A stretch of DNA of 64,000 nucleotides from Couchioplanes caeruleus (GTDB lineage Bacteria > Actinomycetota > Actinomycetes > Mycobacteriales > Micromonosporaceae), in assembly GCF_023499255.1 (NCBI RefSeq), contig NZ_CP092183.1:8357027-8421026 (forward strand). The letters are read 5' to 3'. Under the pieces are notes generated by a model that saw only the letters and a list, made by a program, of their open reading frames with translations, was not told the DNA's origin and ran no database searches. A program made the translations under genes and the position numbers. Shown here one piece after another: positions 61,715-64,000 of the stretch (positions are counted from its first letter, which is position 1; every line of letters starts with the position of its first letter).

Positions 61715-63109
61715 ATGCCTTCCTCCTTGACGGCGGCCCTTCCCCACCTCGACTTCGTCACCGACGCGGACGTCCTCGCGTCCCTCAGCCACGACGACGC
61801 CGAGTGGGCACCCGTCGGCGCCCCGGCCGCCGCGGTCCGCCCCCGCACGACCGAGGAGGTCCAGGCGATCGTCGCGGAGTGCGCTGCCCGCGGCATCCCC
61901 GTGGTGCCCCGCGGCGCCGGCACGGGACTGTCGGGGGGCGCGAACGCGGTCGACGGCTGCCTGGTCCTCGACCTGTCGAAGATGAACCGGATCCTCGAGA
62001 TCGACCCGGAGAACATGGTCGCGGTGGTCCAGCCCGGGGTGGTCAACGACGACCTCAAGGCGGCCGTGGCCGAGCACGGGCTCTGGTATCCGCCGGACCC
62101 GGCGAGCGCCCCCTGGTCCACGATCGGCGGCAACGTGGCCACGAACGCCGGCGGCCTCTGCTGCCTGAAATACGGCGTCACCCGCGACTACGTCCTCGGC
62201 CTGCAGGCCGTCGTGGGCGGCCCGGCCGGCGATTACGGTACGGCGGTCCGGCTCGGTCACCGCACCACCAAGGGGGTGGCCGGCTACGACCTGGTCGGGC
62301 TGTTCGTCGGCTCCGAGGGGACCCTCGGCGTCGTCACCGAGATCACGTTGCGCCTGCGCCCGGCCCGCGCCGCGACCCCCCGTACGGTCGTCGGCGCCTT
62401 CCCCAGCATCGTGGCCGCCGGCGATGCCGTGGCGGCGGCCACCCGCCGGGGTCTGCTGCCCACGGCCCTGGAGCTGCTCGACCGGGCATGCCTGCAAGCG
62501 GTCGAGGACTGGAAGCACCTCGGTCTGTCGGCAACCGCGGAAGCCCTGCTGCTCGCGCAGATCGACACCCCGGGCGCGGCCGGCGACCAGGAGGCCGCGT
62601 CCCTCGCAGCGGCCTTCCGCGATGCGGGCGCCGAGTGGGCCGAGCAGTCCACGGACGACTTCGAGGCCGAGGCGCTGTTCGCGGCGCGGCGGCTCGCCTA
62701 TCCGGCCCTGGAACGGCTCGGCCCGGTCCTCACGGAGGACGTCTGCGTACCCCGCTCGAAGGTCCCGCACATGCTCGCCCGCATCGAACAGATCGCCGCC
62801 GACCACGACGTGTCCATCGCGACCATCGCCCACGCGGGTGACGGCAACCTGCACCCCATGATCCGTACGCCACCCGACGACGACGCCGCCCGGACAGCAG
62901 CCCAGGCAGCGTTCGAGGAGATCCTGACGGAGGCCATCACACACGGCGGTACGGTCACCGGCGAGCACGGGGTGGGCCTGCTGAAGCGGCGCGGCATGCG
63001 TCAGGAGCAGGAACCGGGGGTGCTCGCCATGCAGCAGGCGCTGAAGCAGACCCTGGACCCGCTGAACCTCTTCAACCCGGGAAAGGTGACCGGATCCCCG
63101 GACGCCTGA
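61715..63109 (+). CDS. FAD-binding oxidoreductase (GlcD/D-lactate dehydrogenase type)
   Basis: Protein of 464 aa that oxidises a 2-hydroxy acid such as glycolate or D-lactate. The PCMH-type FAD domain shows VVPRGAGTGLSGGAN, PWSTIGGNVATNAGGLCCLK and LFVGSEGTLGVVTEITLRL. The C-terminal substrate domain has IAHAGDGNLHPMI (metal histidines), TVTGEHGVGLLK and LNLFNPGKV. All family marks are in place and length is normal. No partner GlcE/GlcF genes follow, so it acts as a single subunit. Confidence 0.94.
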   Translation: MPSSLTAALPHLDFVTDADVLASLSHDDAEWAPVGAPAAAVRPRTTEEVQAIVAECAARGIPVVPRGAGTGLSGGANAVDGCLVLDLSKMNRILEIDPENMVAVVQPGVVNDDLKAAVAEHGLWYPPDPASAPWSTIGGNVATNAGGLCCLKYGVTRDYVLGLQAVVGGPAGDYGTAVRLGHRTTKGVAGYDLVGLFVGSEGTLGVVTEITLRLRPARAATPRTVVGAFPSIVAAGDAVAAATRRGLLPTALELLDRACLQAVEDWKHLGLSATAEALLLAQIDTPGAAGDQEAASLAAAFRDAGAEWAEQSTDDFEAEALFAARRLAYPALERLGPVLTEDVCVPRSKVPHMLARIEQIAADHDVSIATIAHAGDGNLHPMIRTPPDDDAARTAAQAAFEEILTEAITHGGTVTGEHGVGLLKRRGMRQEQEPGVLAMQQALKQTLDPLNLFNPGKVTGSPDA

Positions 63110-63160
63110 CCCGTCGTTTGCGCGTCCTCGGGAAGGTGTCGGCCAGAGCCGGCTGGGCTG

Positions 63161-63937
63161 TCAGTTCCGGTTCACGGTGAGCTCGGAAACCCCGCCCGCG
63201 GCATCGATGTCGTACCGGTCCCTCGCCGTCTCCCAGCCCAGCGGCGCAAACACGGTCCCGCCTGCCACACCGGCATGGGTCTGGCCGTCGATGGTCACAC
63301 TCCCCGCACCGCTGCGAGCCGCCACGCGCACCGGACCGGCGCCGGCCACGTGCACCACCATCTTGCTGGCCCCACCGGTCATCACGACCCGCTGCGTCCC
63401 TGCCGCGCCGGGCAGCGAGACCTCGGCCCGGGTCGTGCCCGCGACGAGCTCGACATCCCCGCCGTACGGCCCCCCGGTGAGGTCGACACTCTCGTCGCTG
63501 GCTCCGCCGGTCAGCCGAACCCGCCACCGTACGTCCCGAGCCAGCTGAACAGTCACCATCGCCGGACCGGCCTGCCCGCTGTCCCGTAACCCGGCCACCA
63601 CGGCGTTCCCGTCAGCCTGTACGCCCGGCACAACCTTGGATCCCGCCGGCGTGGCCACCTGGAACAGCGACCCGCCAAGGTCGGCAAGGCTCACCCGCAC
63701 AACGTCAGCCCCGTCGACCAACTGGAACACAGAGTCCCGTACGCCGTACCCGTCCCCACCGCGAACAACATGGTCATCGGGCGCCGTCGGCGCGGAACCA
63801 TCAACGGCACGCTCGGGCAGCACATACCCCGGCTGGTGAGCCGGATTGTGGTCCCGCCCGCCGTCGTCGGCGACGGAGCACCCGGCCACCACCAGGACGG
63901 CGACCAACGCACCCACCCGCAGTACCCGGACGTCCAT
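63161..63937 (-). CDS. Putative secreted lipoprotein
   Basis: Protein of 258 aa from ATG 63937, with GAGGTG upstream. Signal MDVRVLRVGALVAVLVVAGC ends in a lipobox-like VAGC. The mature part is a repetitive beta-rich domain (VDLTGGPYGGDVELVAGTTR; VVMTGGASKMVVHVAGAG) reminiscent of DUF4097-type beta-helix adhesin-like folds. It faces the FAD oxidase gene across 51 bases. Function unknown. Confidence 0.75.
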   Translation of the reverse strand: MDVRVLRVGALVAVLVVAGCSVADDGGRDHNPAHQPGYVLPERAVDGSAPTAPDDHVVRGGDGYGVRDSVFQLVDGADVVRVSLADLGGSLFQVATPAGSKVVPGVQADGNAVVAGLRDSGQAGPAMVTVQLARDVRWRVRLTGGASDESVDLTGGPYGGDVELVAGTTRAEVSLPGAAGTQRVVMTGGASKMVVHVAGAGPVRVAARSGAGSVTIDGQTHAGVAGGTVFAPLGWETARDRYDIDAAGGVSELTVNRN

Positions 63938-64000
63938 GCCCACCTCTGTACCCGACCCCGCCACCCGCTACACGAGCTCCGCCGAGGGCCCCAGAGCCAC

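Overview
The window is high-GC actinobacterial DNA. Several features fit a filamentous actinomycete, most likely Micromonosporaceae (an inference): XRE-DUF5753/DUF397 pairs, a DUF574 methyltransferase, a GPP34 protein, a possibly mycothiol-linked DinB-fold protein, an AICE-like module with replication-relaxation and DUF2637 proteins, and many TAnnnT-N6/7-start arrangements suggesting leaderless mRNAs. No 16S rRNA or other marker is present to settle the genus.

Layout. 1-13 kb looks like ordinary chromosome: a short Rho paralogue cut by the left edge, a ClgR-like regulator, a Tat-exported phospholipase C, a DinB-fold protein and tRNA-Gly. It continues with a three-gene cassette (GT-like protein, PLP decarboxylase-GNAT fusion, MFS exporter), a MarR-controlled drug-efflux gene with two operator palindromes, a lipoprotein gene broken by an amber codon, and a secreted RTX-repeat protein closed by a strong terminator.

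13.1-51.8 kb looks like a composite genomic island. It opens with the wreck of a DUF2637 (ICE/plasmid type) gene. Next comes a type I restriction-modification operon (hsdR, hsdM, hsdS) with an AbiE-type toxin-antitoxin pair inserted in it; the toxin is frameshifted. RadC, a DUF262/DUF1524 (GmrSD-like) nuclease and a truncated second hsdR follow. 24.1-33.8 kb holds nine minus-strand genes, mostly joined by 1-4 base stop/start overlaps: radical SAM, phosphoketolase-like, enolase superfamily, HAD, methyltransferase, creatininase, PhyH dioxygenase, ATP-grasp and Sua5/YrdC. I cannot match this set to a known pathway; it is the best candidate here for an undescribed biosynthetic system. 33.9-38.1 kb carries a DUF574 methyltransferase and a GPP34/acetamidase/amino-acid permease unit. 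38.2-45.6 kb carries a zinc-ribbon protein, XRE/DUF397, and two paralogous HTH regulators flanking an asparaginase-PPC pair. 46.6-51.8 kb is an AICE-like module: replication-relaxation protein, a palindrome-rich intergenic region with TGACAGA repeats (possible origin or operator), a DUF2637 membrane protein, small genes, and a serine recombinase whose 3' end lies inside a tRNA-Lys gene.

52-64 kb returns to chromosome-like content: a secreted beta-propeller/Ig-like protein, an SsuABC-type ABC transporter coupled to a metal-dependent hydrolase, a PAS-PAS-GAF-SpoIIE phosphatase, an FMN reductase, a GlcD-type FAD oxidase and a lipoprotein.
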